Source: Algoriphagus sp. (lineage in GTDB: Bacteria; Bacteroidota; Bacteroidia; Cytophagales; Cyclobacteriaceae). From it: DNA of 64,000 nt. The DNA lies in contig JAQSDM010000005.1 in NCBI GenBank assembly GCA_029945945.1, positions 558,001-622,000 on the forward strand. Direction: 5' to 3'. The notes under the pieces were generated by a model that was not told where the DNA came from, made no database searches, and worked only from the letters and a program-made list of their open reading frames with translations. Numbering within the stretch: the stretch's first letter is position 1; each line of letters starts with the position of its first letter. Shown piece by piece: positions 16,986 to 26,906 of this stretch. A program made the translations under genes and the position numbers.

Positions 16986-18437
16986 TCAATCCACAATTGC
17001 TTCAGCCTCTATTTCCACCAAATATTCTTCCCCGATCAATTCTGCCCGAACCATCGTATTGGCTGGCTGAATGTCCTTGAAGCGCTCTCCATGGGCACGG
17101 GCAATGGGTTCCCAATCTGCAATATTTCGGATGAAAATCCTTGTTCTGACCACATCCTCCAGTTTTCCTCCCAAAGACTGAATCGCCCCTTCAAGTTTGT
17201 CCATCACAAAATGGGCTTGCGCAGCAGGATCATTTCCTCCCATGCTTTTGGGGCCATGAGTCGCCGTAGTACCGGAAACCAGGATACGGTTTCCTTTTCT
17301 TACCGCCCGGCTGAATCCGGCCAAATCTTCCCAGATTGTTCCACTTAAAGCTTTGGTTCGGTCATCAGTGACGGGAAAAGTAGGATAAGGGGAAGGAAAA
17401 TTCTCCACATGATGACTCAGGTCTCCCGATGCCGTCAGAAATGGAGGCTTGCGGTATTCGTCTCCGCAATCTCCCGGGATCTTATTCAGAGCAACCAGAA
17501 CTTTGGCTACCTGATCTTTATCTGATGCATCGAGTTCGAAGGAAAAAAGCTTCTCATTTTCAGCAATATGCTCACTTTGCCCGAGTCTTGCGCCTATGAT
17601 GACTCCTCCGACAGCGGGCTGATCCATGATGTACTTGCTCGCAATATTGGCAATGCCGACTCCGTGTTTTTGAGCAATGAGTTGGAGGGTTTTGAGAAGA
17701 GTTTGGAAATTATCCCAACCTCCGGCAGAATCGATGAATCGCTTATACTTCATCTGGGACCAGGTCAGGGATTCGCTTTGAGTTGGCTCGGATTTATCCA
17801 GCCATTTCTCAGAGAGAAATCCTCCGGCCACCGTTCCAAAGGCCAGCAACTTCACGTTGTGCTTCAGACAAAGCTCAGTCATTTTGCCTGCTGCACGCTG
17901 GTCAAGCAGGGAGTAGCAAACCTGATTTGAAACCACCTCTATTCCGGAATTGACCACAATCTGAAGATGAGCAGAGTCAAAATTCGTCAGGCCAATATGT
18001 CGGATCAATCCTTCATTTTTGAGTTCCTGCAACCAAAAAAGGCAATCCACCCAAGAAGGATGAGCATAGCTCCAGGCATGAAACTGCATCAGATCAATCT
18101 GCTCGGACTGCATCCGGGTTAGGGCTAGTTGAACTGCTTCCCGCACCTGATCTTTGGTGATCGGCCCGGGAGACGGAACCCATTTGGTAAAAAGCTGCCC
18201 TTTCTCAACTCCGTTTTGGGCACGGAAAACGCCGGCAATTTCCTCTGCGGAACCGTAATGATCCGCCATGTCGAAAGTCGTAAATCCGGAATCAGCATAG
18301 GCTTTCATGGCTTTTGCAGCTTGTTTCGAATCAACTTTCGTCCCGTCACGCTCCATGTCTGCGATTTGCCAAAGTCCGGTGATTGCCCTGCAAATGGTAA
18401 GTCCCGGAGCAAGTTCTATGTATTTCGAAGTATTCAT
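16986..18437 (-). CDS. Aldo/keto reductase fused to a RidA-family domain
   Basis: A 483-residue two-domain protein. Residues about 8-330 are an aldo/keto reductase with the full catalytic tetrad: Asp56 and Tyr61 (FDMADHYG), Lys85 (LFTKW) and His120 (MQFHAW). The C-terminal third (about 365-483) is a RidA/YjgF domain: NRILVSGTTATHG, AHFVMDKLEGAIQSLGG, DVVRTRIFIRNIADWEP, and a terminal EEYLVEIEAEAIVD. In canonical RidA the motif PARSCVEV supplies the arginine needed for imine hydrolysis; here the equivalent reads PANTMVRAEL, so that arginine is absent at its usual place. The fusion suggests reduction of a carbonyl or imine coupled to handling of a reactive intermediate. Nine bases separate it from the APC permease, probably one operon. 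Confidence 0.88.
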   Translation of the reverse strand: MNTSKYIELAPGLTICRAITGLWQIADMERDGTKVDSKQAAKAMKAYADSGFTTFDMADHYGSAEEIAGVFRAQNGVEKGQLFTKWVPSPGPITKDQVREAVQLALTRMQSEQIDLMQFHAWSYAHPSWVDCLFWLQELKNEGLIRHIGLTNFDSAHLQIVVNSGIEVVSNQVCYSLLDQRAAGKMTELCLKHNVKLLAFGTVAGGFLSEKWLDKSEPTQSESLTWSQMKYKRFIDSAGGWDNFQTLLKTLQLIAQKHGVGIANIASKYIMDQPAVGGVIIGARLGQSEHIAENEKLFSFELDASDKDQVAKVLVALNKIPGDCGDEYRKPPFLTASGDLSHHVENFPSPYPTFPVTDDRTKALSGTIWEDLAGFSRAVRKGNRILVSGTTATHGPKSMGGNDPAAQAHFVMDKLEGAIQSLGGKLEDVVRTRIFIRNIADWEPIARAHGERFKDIQPANTMVRAELIGEEYLVEIEAEAIVD

Positions 18438-18445
18438 GAGTTGGT

Positions 18446-19924
18446 TTATTCAGGAGGAAGTTGTGAAAATAGGGCTTGGGTGTCGATTCCGGATGCCTTG
18501 AGTTTTCTCCACTGGAAGTAGAACAGAAGCGAAGCCAAAGACATCACAATCAGCCAAATCGGTGTGGAATGAAAATACCAGGCAGAAACGTCGGAATTCA
18601 GATCTTTTGCAAGATGGATCAGGAGGAAGGCAGAAAGAATAATCGTACCTGTGACAGAAAGGACAACTTGAATTTTTCTTGATCGGAAAACTTTGATTCC
18701 GGAGGCAATCTCCGGATTTCGATAGGGTAGAATCAAGACTGACAAACACATCAGCAGGAAGTTGACAAGCATGGAAGTCACCATGATGTCAATCCCGAGA
18801 AAGAAGTCGCCTGCAAAGTGGCTGCCCAAAATCCCGATTGTAGCCATGGTTCCGCTGAAAATAATCGCCCGATGCGGGGTATGATGTACAGGGTGAACAG
18901 CCGCTATTTGCTTTGGGAAAATTCCGTCCTCTGCCCAGGAAAAAACCAGACGGGAGACAGACAGGATCATGGCCGGAAGGTCATTCAGCAAAGCGATGGC
19001 TGCACCCAATAAAATCAGAATCCCCAGTCCGGAGGGAAGTAAATAACTCAGGATTCCTGCGGCCGTGATGTCTTTTGTCACCGCTTCGCTTGCCACAAAA
19101 CTCCAGGGAACTGCATGATAAACGGCGTAAGTGAAGGCAATGTAAAATAAGCTCACGATCAGGATCGCTAGTCCGATGGCCCGAGGCAAATTGCGGGTAG
19201 GGTTTTTGGCTTCGCCACCTGCCTGTGCGATCGAGTCGAAACCGATGAAGCTGGAAAAAAGGAGGGCTGATGCAGAAAGGAAAGTTGGCCAGTTGAAGGC
19301 TGCTTCCATCGGGATAATCGTTCTTCCCTCTTTTGCTTCGAGGGCAGTTGCAAAGTCTGAATGATCAAAACTTAGCCCTGCAAAAATCACGACTCCGCCG
19401 AGCGCAAACATCAAAATCATCAGGGGAATCAGCGTGCGTTCATAGAGTTGCACTCCCCGGATGTTCACATAGACAAAAGTCCAAAGTAAGGCTAAAGCCA
19501 ATCCCACCCGAATCCAATCAGTATCCAGAAGCGAAGCAAGATTTGTCCATTCAAGAGCGCTCGCCACATCTCTGAAGAAAGGAACGACCACATAGGAGAT
19601 CACGCCGATGACAATCGAAAGCCCAAACCATTGTGAGAAACTCGCCACAAAACCCAAATATGGATGAATGGATCGGCTGGCATAAATGTAGGAACCTCCG
19701 GCCCTGGGCATGGCGGAAGACAAAATAGTATAGGCTAAAGCGGCCAAAATCGCCGGAATCGCAGCAAAAAGAAACGCCGGCAATACGTAAGGTCCGATGC
19801 CCGGTACATTTCGCTGAATCATAAACGGCACTACATAAATGGACGCACCGATCATGGAGCAAATTCCGGTGGCGGTAAGTCCTACCAATCCAAGTTGGCG
19901 GGTGAGGTTGGTGGGTTGGGTCAT
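18446..19924 (-). CDS. APC superfamily amino-acid permease
   Basis: 492 residues from the ATG ending at 19924. A longer open frame reaches 20119, but its extra 65 residues are encoded by intergenic word repeats and lack similarity to permeases, whereas MTQPTNLTRQLGLVGLTATGICSMIGASIY is the expected APC N-terminus with the GxxxGxGI-type unwound first helix. About 12 to 13 hydrophobic segments follow; GFDSIAQAGGEAKNPTRNLPRAIG near residue 215 is the conserved loop of the amino acid permease family. It is upstream of the reductase-RidA gene with 8 bases between, suggesting uptake of the compound that the downstream fusion processes. Confidence 0.87.
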   Translation of the reverse strand: MTQPTNLTRQLGLVGLTATGICSMIGASIYVVPFMIQRNVPGIGPYVLPAFLFAAIPAILAALAYTILSSAMPRAGGSYIYASRSIHPYLGFVASFSQWFGLSIVIGVISYVVVPFFRDVASALEWTNLASLLDTDWIRVGLALALLWTFVYVNIRGVQLYERTLIPLMILMFALGGVVIFAGLSFDHSDFATALEAKEGRTIIPMEAAFNWPTFLSASALLFSSFIGFDSIAQAGGEAKNPTRNLPRAIGLAILIVSLFYIAFTYAVYHAVPWSFVASEAVTKDITAAGILSYLLPSGLGILILLGAAIALLNDLPAMILSVSRLVFSWAEDGIFPKQIAAVHPVHHTPHRAIIFSGTMATIGILGSHFAGDFFLGIDIMVTSMLVNFLLMCLSVLILPYRNPEIASGIKVFRSRKIQVVLSVTGTIILSAFLLIHLAKDLNSDVSAWYFHSTPIWLIVMSLASLLFYFQWRKLKASGIDTQALFSQLPPE

Positions 19925-19961
19925 TCGGGAATCAAAAGTGGAAAATAGAGAAAAAAATCGT

Positions 19962-20110
19962 CCACTGACGACGGTCCACTGTCGACGGCCAAAAAACAAT
20001 GGATTTTCAGGTGACATGGTGCTTTTTAGTGACACAGAGTTTTTTTTTACACTGAGTTGCACGGAGGATGCTCGGAGTAACACGGAGTTGAACAAAAGAG
20101 TAACAACCAG
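19962..20110. repeat. GTCCACTG/GTCGAC words followed by ACACGGAGTT words
   Basis: The stretch 19962-19995 contains CCACTGACGACGGTCCACTG and GTCGACGG; 20028-20095 contains CACAGAG, CACTGAGTTGCACGGAGGA and AACACGGAGTTG. Both word sets recur elsewhere (for example 45548-45575, 50193-50225, 48298-48535, 53380-53590). Confidence 0.65.
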
Positions 20111-20204
20111 AACGCGCAAGTTTTTAGGAAACCATCAACATTTACGATTATCTGATTTCTTGCCGCTAACCAACTAAAACAGGGCCCGAAAGTCCAAAAG
20201 TAGG

Positions 20205-20237
20205 GGCTGTCGACTGTTGACCGTCGTCTGTGGACAA
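20205..20237. repeat. GTCGACTGTTGACCGTCGTCTGTGG-type palindromic word repeat
   Basis: Variants of GTCGAC, GTTGAC and GTCGTC run back to back and can fold on themselves. Same word family as 29586-29616, 43010-43060 and 44278-44385. The sequence is non-coding, between the permease and pta. Confidence 0.6.
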
Positions 20238-20444
20238 TTATCTTTTTATCAAACCTCTCTTTTAGCCCTTCTGGAAAATTAGCGGATAATCAATTCCTTT
20301 CCAGATATTTTCATTCCCCTATGATTTTTGTCAGCCATTTATAAAAAGCTAATTGCCTATTTTGGGTTTTCAAACGCATCCTATAATCGACAGGAAATTC
20401 AATTGTGATGGCGTTGAAATTTTTAAAAGCTTAAAGTTCAATTT

Positions 20445-22541
20445 ATGACAAACGCTATCTACCTGACAACCACGGAGCCCTTTTCCGGAAAGTCAATTTT
20501 TGCCTTGGGCCTGGTTAATTTACTGGCAAGTAAAACTGACAAAATCGGCTACCTCAAACCCATCGTGGCCGGAAGCAAAAAAGAAAAAGACCGCCGCCTC
20601 GAGTTGATCGCCAAGCAGTTTAGCCTGCATCAAACCTATGAGGAGATGTATGTTTTCACCCGGAAAAAAGCAATCAAGGAGATCAACAAGGGTAATGAAA
20701 CCTATCTGATCGACACCATCATTGAGCGGTTCAAAGAGCTTCAGGAATGCTGCGATTTCACGGTCGTGGAGGGGACGGACTTTTTGGGAGTGGGGACCAA
20801 CGTGGAATTTGACGGAAACATTTCAATTGCCAAAAACCTGGGAATTCCTGCAGCCATTATCATGAACTGTTCGGGAAAATCTCTCGTGGAGATTGTCGAT
20901 CAGGCCGTCGCCACCGCCAATGGTTTCCTGAATAAAGGAGTGCAGGTATTGACGCTGGTCGCCAACAAAGTGGAGGGGGGAAAAGAGGAAGAAATCGCCA
21001 AAAGACTGAAAGCTGCCTTGCCGGAAGAAATTCTGATTACAACCATTCCGATGCACGTCGAACTCAGCAACCCGACGATGGATGAGATTCGGGAATCTCT
21101 GGGAGCAAATATTCTTTTTGGACAAAGCCTCCTCACCAATCGTGTGGATCATTCGATTGTCGGAGCGATGCAGCTTCATAATTTCCTGAACCGACTGAAA
21201 AACAATACGCTCGTTGTGACGCCCGGGGATAGGGGAGACCTGATCATCGGGGCTTTGCAGGCCAATATTTCCAGAAGTTTTGGCAAGGTAGCAGGCTTGA
21301 TTCTCACGGGCGGCATGCATCCGGAGCCTTCTATAGTCAAACTGATTGAGGGTCTTGAAACCATCCTTCCGGTTCTCCAGGTCGATGAAGGAACTTTCGC
21401 AGTAGTAACCAAAGTGAATCAGATCCGGGCGAGAATTTCCCCCGATGACAAAGAAAAAATTTCCCTCGCGATCCGGCTTTTTGATACTTGGGTTGATGAA
21501 GAGGCCCTGGCGGAAAAGATCGTTGCTTTTCATACAGAAACGCTCACCCCAAGAATGTTTCAATATCAATTGGTGAAAAGGGCGAAGGAACATAAAAAGC
21601 ACATTGTCCTCCCGGAAGGAGAAGATGATCGGATTTTGATAGCAGCGGATGCGCTGATCAGGCAGAATGTGGTGGATTTGACCATCCTCGGAATCCGGGA
21701 AAATATCGAAACAGCCATCAAGCGGTTGAATCTTTCTCTGGATATGGAGAAAGTCCGAATCGAGAACCCGGCAACTTCTCAACGGTTTGAGGGATATGCA
21801 CAGACGCTTTTTGAACTCAGGAAAGCAAAGGGATTGACGATCGAGATGGCTCGCGAACTCATGCACGATGTGTCCTATTTTGGAACCATGATGGTATTCA
21901 AAGGCGAGGCGGACGGGATGGTTTCCGGGGCGGTTCACACCACTCAGCATACAATCCGGCCTGCTTTGCAATTTGTGAAAACCAAACCTGGAGTTTCTAC
22001 CGTGTCTTCGGTTTTTTTCATGTGTTTGCCAAACAGAGTTTCAGTCTTTGGAGATTGCGCAGTGGTACCAAATCCAACTTCCGAGCAATTGGCTGATATC
22101 GCCATTTCCTCTGCCGAATCGGCAAAAATGCTGGGGATTGATCCTAAAATCGCCATGCTTTCCTATTCCTCAGGTTCGTCCGGAGAAGGAGAGGATGTGG
22201 AGAAAGTAAGGAAAGCGACCGAACTGGTCAGAGAGCGAAGACCTGATCTCAAAGTAGAAGGCCCTATTCAATACGATGCGGCGGTTGATTTGGAGGTTGG
22301 GAAAAAGAAAATGCCAAACTCAGAAGTTGCCGGACAAGCAAGCGTCCTGATTTTCCCGGATCTGAATACCGGAAACAACACGTACAAAGCTGTGCAGCGG
22401 GAAACCGGTGCGATAGCAATTGGTCCGATGCTCCAGGGGCTTAACAAGCCGGTCAATGATTTGAGCCGAGGCTGTACCGTTGCCGATGTTTTCAATACCG
22501 TGGTGATTACTGCCATCCAGGCTCAGCAAGCCAAAATCTGA
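20445..22541 (+). CDS. pta: Phosphate acetyltransferase, long form
   Basis: A 698-residue enzyme with three parts typical of the long Pta: an N-terminal P-loop-like domain (TTEPFSGKSIFALGLVNLL at residues about 8-26), a central DRTGG domain (TPGDRGDLIIGALQAN near 258-275), and the C-terminal acetyl/butyryl transferase domain (about 375-698) with LPEGEDDRILIAADAL, DGMVSGAVHTTQHTIRPALQFVKT and SGSSGEGEDVEKV. It converts acetyl-CoA and phosphate to acetyl phosphate and CoA in the cytosol. Acetate kinase follows on the same strand, completing the acetate overflow or assimilation pathway. Confidence 0.95.
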   Translation: MTNAIYLTTTEPFSGKSIFALGLVNLLASKTDKIGYLKPIVAGSKKEKDRRLELIAKQFSLHQTYEEMYVFTRKKAIKEINKGNETYLIDTIIERFKELQECCDFTVVEGTDFLGVGTNVEFDGNISIAKNLGIPAAIIMNCSGKSLVEIVDQAVATANGFLNKGVQVLTLVANKVEGGKEEEIAKRLKAALPEEILITTIPMHVELSNPTMDEIRESLGANILFGQSLLTNRVDHSIVGAMQLHNFLNRLKNNTLVVTPGDRGDLIIGALQANISRSFGKVAGLILTGGMHPEPSIVKLIEGLETILPVLQVDEGTFAVVTKVNQIRARISPDDKEKISLAIRLFDTWVDEEALAEKIVAFHTETLTPRMFQYQLVKRAKEHKKHIVLPEGEDDRILIAADALIRQNVVDLTILGIRENIETAIKRLNLSLDMEKVRIENPATSQRFEGYAQTLFELRKAKGLTIEMARELMHDVSYFGTMMVFKGEADGMVSGAVHTTQHTIRPALQFVKTKPGVSTVSSVFFMCLPNRVSVFGDCAVVPNPTSEQLADIAISSAESAKMLGIDPKIAMLSYSSGSSGEGEDVEKVRKATELVRERRPDLKVEGPIQYDAAVDLEVGKKKMPNSEVAGQASVLIFPDLNTGNNTYKAVQRETGAIAIGPMLQGLNKPVNDLSRGCTVADVFNTVVITAIQAQQAKI

Positions 22542-22559
22542 CAATTACGATTTACGAGG

Positions 22560-22692
22560 CAAATTTCTTCGTTATTCATCATTCAGTATTCGATATTCAT
22601 TATTCTATTAAATATCGAATGTCGAACGTCGAATCTTGAATAATGAAGAAGGCCCAAATTTGAACTTCCAACTTCCTTCTTCCAACCTCCCA
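22560..22692. repeat. ATTCGATATTCATTATTC and CTTCCAACTTCC word block between pta and ackA
   Basis: Repeated variants of ATTCATTATTC and ATCGAATGTCGAAC, then ACTTCCAACTTCC. Related words occur at 51890-51985 and 45478-45505. The block is non-coding, although the reading frame of ackA is open through part of it. Confidence 0.6.
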
Positions 22693-22695
22693 CCT

Positions 22696-23895
22696 ATGAA
22701 CGTTTTCGTCATCAATTCAGGCAGCAGCTCCATCAAATATCAACTCATCCGGATGCCTGAAGCAGCAGTCATCTGTTCCGGTTTGGTGGATCGGATAGGC
22801 CAGGAAGGTTCCAAAGTGGATTACAAGGCCTTTTTGCCAACAGGCGAAGTGAAAAAAAGTGAAGTCATCCCAATTCCCGATCATGCTGCCGGATTGAAGG
22901 AGGTAGCCAGACTTTTGACCGACAAAGAAATTGGGGTTATCAGCGATCCGGGAGAAGTGGATGTGGTCGGGCATCGGGTGGTGCATGGGGGAGAAAGTTT
23001 TTCTGAAACACAGATCATCACCGACGAGACGATGAAAAAGATCCGCGAGCTTTTCCCTCTTGCTCCTCTTCATAATCCTCCCAATTACCTAGGAATTGAG
23101 GTGGCAACCCGGATTTTCTCCCAGGCAAAACAAGTCGCCGTTTTTGACACCGCCTTTCATCAAACCATGCCTCCGGTAGCTTTCAGGTTCGCAATTCCGA
23201 AAGAGTTGTATGAAGAACATGGGATTCGTGCGTACGGATTTCATGGCACGAGCCATAAATACGTTTCCGAAAAGGCGATTGAATATCTGGGGAAAAAGGA
23301 TTCCAAACTCATCACCATTCACTTGGGAAACGGTTGCAGCATGAGCGCAATTCGCAACGGGAAATGCATCGATACCAGCATGGGACTTGGACCGATGAAT
23401 GGATTGATCATGGGTACTCGCGCCGGAGATGTGGATCAGTCGGTGATTTTTCATCTCGTCAATCAACTCGGATACACGCTGGAGGAAGTCAATTCCCTGC
23501 TCAATAAGAAAAGCGGAATGCTTGGATTGACAGGTTTCAGTGATATGCGCGATATCCGAAAACTATATGACAGTGGTGAAAAAACAGCGATTCTTGCATA
23601 CGATATGTATGCCTATCACATCAAGAAATTTATCGGTTCCTTTGCCGCAGCGCTTAATGGCTTGGATGCGATAGTCTTCACCGCAGGAGTTGGGGAGAAC
23701 GATATTTTGACGCGGAAATTGGTTTGCCAGAACATGGATTTCCTTGGAATCCGGATGGATGAATCTAAAAATGAAACTCGCCAAAAAGGACTTCAGGAAA
23801 TCAATTCAGCCGGTTCCCTGGTTAACATCTTAGTGATTCCCACCAATGAGGAGTTGGAGATTGCGAGGCAGTGTTTTGGGTTGTTGGAGGGATAA
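22696..23895 (+). CDS. ackA: Acetate kinase
   Basis: 399 residues from the ATG at 22696, which begins the family N-terminus MNVFVINSGSSSIKYQ. An in-frame ATG at 22636 is rejected because its 20 extra residues come from a word-repeat spacer. Visible motifs: VGHRVVHGG, VFDTAFHQTMP, AYGFHGTSHKYVS, IHLGNGCSMSAI with MGLGPMNGLIMGTRAGDVD, and FTAGVGEND. It phosphorylates acetate reversibly with ATP. It follows pta by 154 bases. A separate, headless copy of an acetate kinase C-terminus lies 3.2 kb downstream at 27145-27494. Confidence 0.96.
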   Translation: MNVFVINSGSSSIKYQLIRMPEAAVICSGLVDRIGQEGSKVDYKAFLPTGEVKKSEVIPIPDHAAGLKEVARLLTDKEIGVISDPGEVDVVGHRVVHGGESFSETQIITDETMKKIRELFPLAPLHNPPNYLGIEVATRIFSQAKQVAVFDTAFHQTMPPVAFRFAIPKELYEEHGIRAYGFHGTSHKYVSEKAIEYLGKKDSKLITIHLGNGCSMSAIRNGKCIDTSMGLGPMNGLIMGTRAGDVDQSVIFHLVNQLGYTLEEVNSLLNKKSGMLGLTGFSDMRDIRKLYDSGEKTAILAYDMYAYHIKKFIGSFAAALNGLDAIVFTAGVGENDILTRKLVCQNMDFLGIRMDESKNETRQKGLQEINSAGSLVNILVIPTNEELEIARQCFGLLEG

Positions 23896-24121
23896 TTAGG
23901 TTTGAGATTGCTTTCAATGACTGTCACGAATTCCAACAAGAAGGCTGATTTTATTCCGGTTTTGGACCTTTTGAAACAATAGTTCTCACCAAGCCAGGAA
24001 ACCAACGCTGCAGAAATTCTGCATTGATCGAAAGGGGCACGAGATGAAGACTCGCACCAACTTTTTGGATTTACTCCCCATTCAGCAATTTTAAGCGTAA
24101 ATTCAAGTCAAAACATGTAGC

Positions 24122-24877
24122 ATGAAAAAGCGAGTATTAGCGATTATGTCCCACCCGGATGATATTGAAATTTTGTGCGCGGGCACCTTGGCATTATTGC
24201 ACCAAAAAGGATGGGAAGTCCATATGGCCACCATGACGTCCGGTGACTGCGGCACAAAAACACTGAGCAAAAAGGAGATAAGCGCCATCAGGTTGCAGGA
24301 AGCAAAAAACGCGGCTGCGATCCTGAATGCATCGTATGAATGCCTGGGATTTGAGGATATTTTTATCACGTACGACAAGCCATCGATCATAAAAATAGTG
24401 GGCCATATTCGAAAAGTAAATCCTCAACTGGTCATTACAATGAGCCCATCCTGTTATATGCTGGATCATGAATTGACCAGTATGCTGGTCCAGACGGGAT
24501 GCTTTGGCGGCGGACTGGTCAATGTTGAAACCCCTGGTATTGCTCCGATCGACCATATTCCGGCCATGTATTACGCCGATGCAATAGAAGGTAAGGACAG
24601 GTTCGGGAAAAGGATTGAGTGCAACACTTTTGTGGATATAAGCTCCGTAATTGACATAAAAAGTGAAATGCTGGCAAGCCATGAAAGTCAAGGTGAATGG
24701 CTGCGCCAACATCATGGAATGGATGAGTATATTTTATCCATGAAGCGCCATGCCGAAGACCGGGGCCGCGACGTTGGTGTAACTTATGCTGAAGGATTTC
24801 GGCAGCATTTGGGGCATGCTTTCCCACAGGATAATATACTTCAGGCAGAATTAACCGATCTGACTTATATCCGGTAA
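24122..24877 (+). CDS. PIG-L family deacetylase
   Basis: A 251-residue soluble protein with the N-terminal zinc motif SHPDDIE (His11, Asp13, Asp14) and a second DHELT motif near residue 118 that supplies the third zinc ligand. PIG-L/LmbE enzymes deacetylate N-acetylglucosamine-containing compounds such as GlcNAc-PI, mycothiol or bacillithiol precursors and chitobiose. Its stop is only five bases from the stop of the convergent NagB-like gene. Together with that gene it suggests deacetylation and then deamination of an amino sugar; this is inference. Confidence 0.85.
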   Translation: MKKRVLAIMSHPDDIEILCAGTLALLHQKGWEVHMATMTSGDCGTKTLSKKEISAIRLQEAKNAAAILNASYECLGFEDIFITYDKPSIIKIVGHIRKVNPQLVITMSPSCYMLDHELTSMLVQTGCFGGGLVNVETPGIAPIDHIPAMYYADAIEGKDRFGKRIECNTFVDISSVIDIKSEMLASHESQGEWLRQHHGMDEYILSMKRHAEDRGRDVGVTYAEGFRQHLGHAFPQDNILQAELTDLTYIR

Positions 24878-24882
24878 GTTGC

Positions 24883-25812
24883 CTAATGCATTTCCACGTC
24901 ACAACTTTTTATGGCCGGGCGATAAAAATTGAATTGGACATTCGGATGGTCGGCCAACAATGACATGGGCACCGAACTATCTGCAATACCTCTGCTGATC
25001 ATCAGTGAAGTCAGTCGCATGCCAAACGGATTATCATGCATGCCTGCGTGCCAGATGGATACTTTCTCCGCCTTCCATGTTTGCACCGGACCCACAGTTA
25101 ATGCCTGTGTTGGAACTCCAGTCACTACACCACCTCCTGAGGTCCGGGCATTTTGAGCAATAGTAGCCGGGTGGAGATCAACTATCCTGGTGGATAGTTT
25201 GCGGTATTCAGCCGGAGATGGTGGTTCACTCATATAGTTACCTTCCCTTTTCAACGGATCATTGAAAGCCCAGTGTTTTATTTCTCCCTGCCCACCTTGC
25301 ATGGTGACACAGCGAACACCTTCCCAACTATTGATGTATTCTGAATGATTAGCTTTTGGAAAATGCAGATTTGATTCCGGCATTTTCAGGTCTTTCCTGA
25401 TGCGGTTGAAGCACAGTTCCATGTCGGCTTTTTTGAAGGAGAGGGGATGGCTTTCACTGACTTCTTTTCCATTTATTACCCATTCATCCATGCCCCAGAA
25501 ATGAGCGTATCGCAAATCAATTTCAAGTTCGTTGACAAGGCGCGCCACCAAAGGTAATTGTTCGGTTGGTCCAATTGGCCCGCAGATACCGGCAGGTTGG
25601 TCTTTTGTCGCCTGTTTCCAGGCATGGATATATTCTAATGCTTCTGCGAGGTAAAAATCCTCAAGGGTATCATAAAAAACCACCTTAAATCCATTGCGCG
25701 ATAATCCCAAGAGATCATCGGCAGTGAGTTTTGCGGCTTCGTTCAATAATTCATCTTCCAGTGTGGTGTAATCCCACCAACCAGGTGCCAGGATACTTTT
25801 CTTTCTTTCCAT
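24883..25812 (-). CDS. Glucosamine-6-phosphate deaminase-like (NagB family) protein
   Basis: 309 residues. The sequence has the NagB/6-phosphogluconolactonase layout: [21 protein letters not shown], then [37 protein letters not shown] (equivalent to the F.MDEY motif of NagB), and a C-terminal [17 protein letters not shown] region. The residue pattern after MDEW differs from classic NagB, so it is better called NagB-like. Expected chemistry is isomerisation and deamination of an amino sugar phosphate. It is 20 bases downstream of the Gfo/Idh gene on the same strand, so both are likely one transcript. Confidence 0.78.
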   Translation of the reverse strand: MERKKSILAPGWWDYTTLEDELLNEAAKLTADDLLGLSRNGFKVVFYDTLEDFYLAEALEYIHAWKQATKDQPAGICGPIGPTEQLPLVARLVNELEIDLRYAHFWGMDEWVINGKEVSESHPLSFKKADMELCFNRIRKDLKMPESNLHFPKANHSEYINSWEGVRCVTMQGGQGEIKHWAFNDPLKREGNYMSEPPSPAEYRKLSTRIVDLHPATIAQNARTSGGGVVTGVPTQALTVGPVQTWKAEKVSIWHAGMHDNPFGMRLTSLMISRGIADSSVPMSLLADHPNVQFNFYRPAIKSCDVEMH

Positions 25813-25832
25813 AGTTTTATGTTTTGAATATT

Positions 25833-26855
25833 TTACAAACGTACCGGACGTCCTTCTTCAGCAGATTTATCGGCAGCAAAAATTACTTTAAATGTCTTCA
25901 TTGCATCCTTCAGGCTGGTCAGCGGCATTTCTTTTCCTTCAGCAACAGACTTGAAAAACGTCTCAAATTGTTCCTGATAAGGATGATCTGACACATCTCC
26001 CGAATCCAGCATTTTCATGGCGAGACTTGACCATGAATTTTTATCCGTTTTAAGTTTCATTGAATGAAATTTATTATCCAGCAGACTTCCTTCACTGCCC
26101 AGCAGATGGGTGTGAAAGTAATAGGGCTGTAAACAATCAATACTTGAGGCGCACTTGCCAACAGCACCGCTTTTGAATTTCAGGATCGTGATGCTCGTAG
26201 TATTGTATTCATACGGTTTAAAGTATTCACTGTCTGACTTCGATCCGTAACTGGATACTTCAATAACTTCATCATCCATGCATAATAGCAGGGCATCCAG
26301 CGCATGACATCCGGCTGAAAGCAGTGAACTGCCTCCGGCTTCTTTTTTAATGTTCCAACGATACTGACCATACCACGGACCAATGCCATGAAAATAATCT
26401 ATTTCTCCATAATGTAATTTTCCGAGTAAGCCTTGATCAATAACCGATTTGGTGACCTTAAATTGATTAGAATAGCGGCATTCAAAGCAAACGCAGGTTT
26501 TCACCCCTGCCTTTTTTACCTCAGACTCCAGCTCGAGGCAATCATCCCACGAAAGGGCAAGTGGTTTTTCTATGATCAGGTGTTTTCCTGCCCTGGCCGC
26601 TTTAATTGCATGAGTTTTGTGCTGGTAAGGATAGCTGCAGACCGACACCACATCAATACTTTTATCGCTCAGCATTTCATCCAGGTTGGTAAAGGTTTTT
26701 ATGGGCGAACCCCACTCTTTGCTCAACTTTTCCCCATCTAATTCACGGGACGAATAGATGGCAGAAACCTGGGCGTTGGTGCATTTATTGATCGCATCGA
26801 TATGGGCAGTTGCCACCCATCCATAACCGATGATGCCTACATTATATTTTTTCAT
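25833..26855 (-). CDS. Gfo/Idh/MocA family oxidoreductase
   Basis: A 340-residue cytosolic dehydrogenase. The N-terminal Rossmann fold starts with [17 protein letters not shown], followed by the family motif [10 protein letters not shown] (with the EKP lysine) at about residues 90-100. The substrate domain contains [20 protein letters not shown], where CHALD matches the conserved GxHxxD catalytic signature. Family members oxidise or epimerise sugars with NAD(P). It is the first gene of a two-gene operon with the NagB-like deaminase, consistent with amino-sugar or sugar-phosphate metabolism. Confidence 0.88.
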   Translation of the reverse strand: MKKYNVGIIGYGWVATAHIDAINKCTNAQVSAIYSSRELDGEKLSKEWGSPIKTFTNLDEMLSDKSIDVVSVCSYPYQHKTHAIKAARAGKHLIIEKPLALSWDDCLELESEVKKAGVKTCVCFECRYSNQFKVTKSVIDQGLLGKLHYGEIDYFHGIGPWYGQYRWNIKKEAGGSSLLSAGCHALDALLLCMDDEVIEVSSYGSKSDSEYFKPYEYNTTSITILKFKSGAVGKCASSIDCLQPYYFHTHLLGSEGSLLDNKFHSMKLKTDKNSWSSLAMKMLDSGDVSDHPYQEQFETFFKSVAEGKEMPLTSLKDAMKTFKVIFAADKSAEEGRPVRL

Positions 26856-26906
26856 TGTGCTTCATTTATTGGGTTTTAACAAAACTGCTTTTGTGTAAAA
26901 AGTATC

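Noticed and set aside
19925..20119. Longer start for the APC permease
   Set aside because: The extra 65 residues derive from GTC/GAC and CACGGAG word spacers and lack permease similarity; the ATG ending at 19924 is the family start.
20823..21971. Long minus-strand open frame (382 codons) opposite pta
   Set aside because: It lies entirely within the confidently assigned pta on the plus strand, encodes many Cys/His/Arg with no family sense, and arises from codon-bias symmetry.
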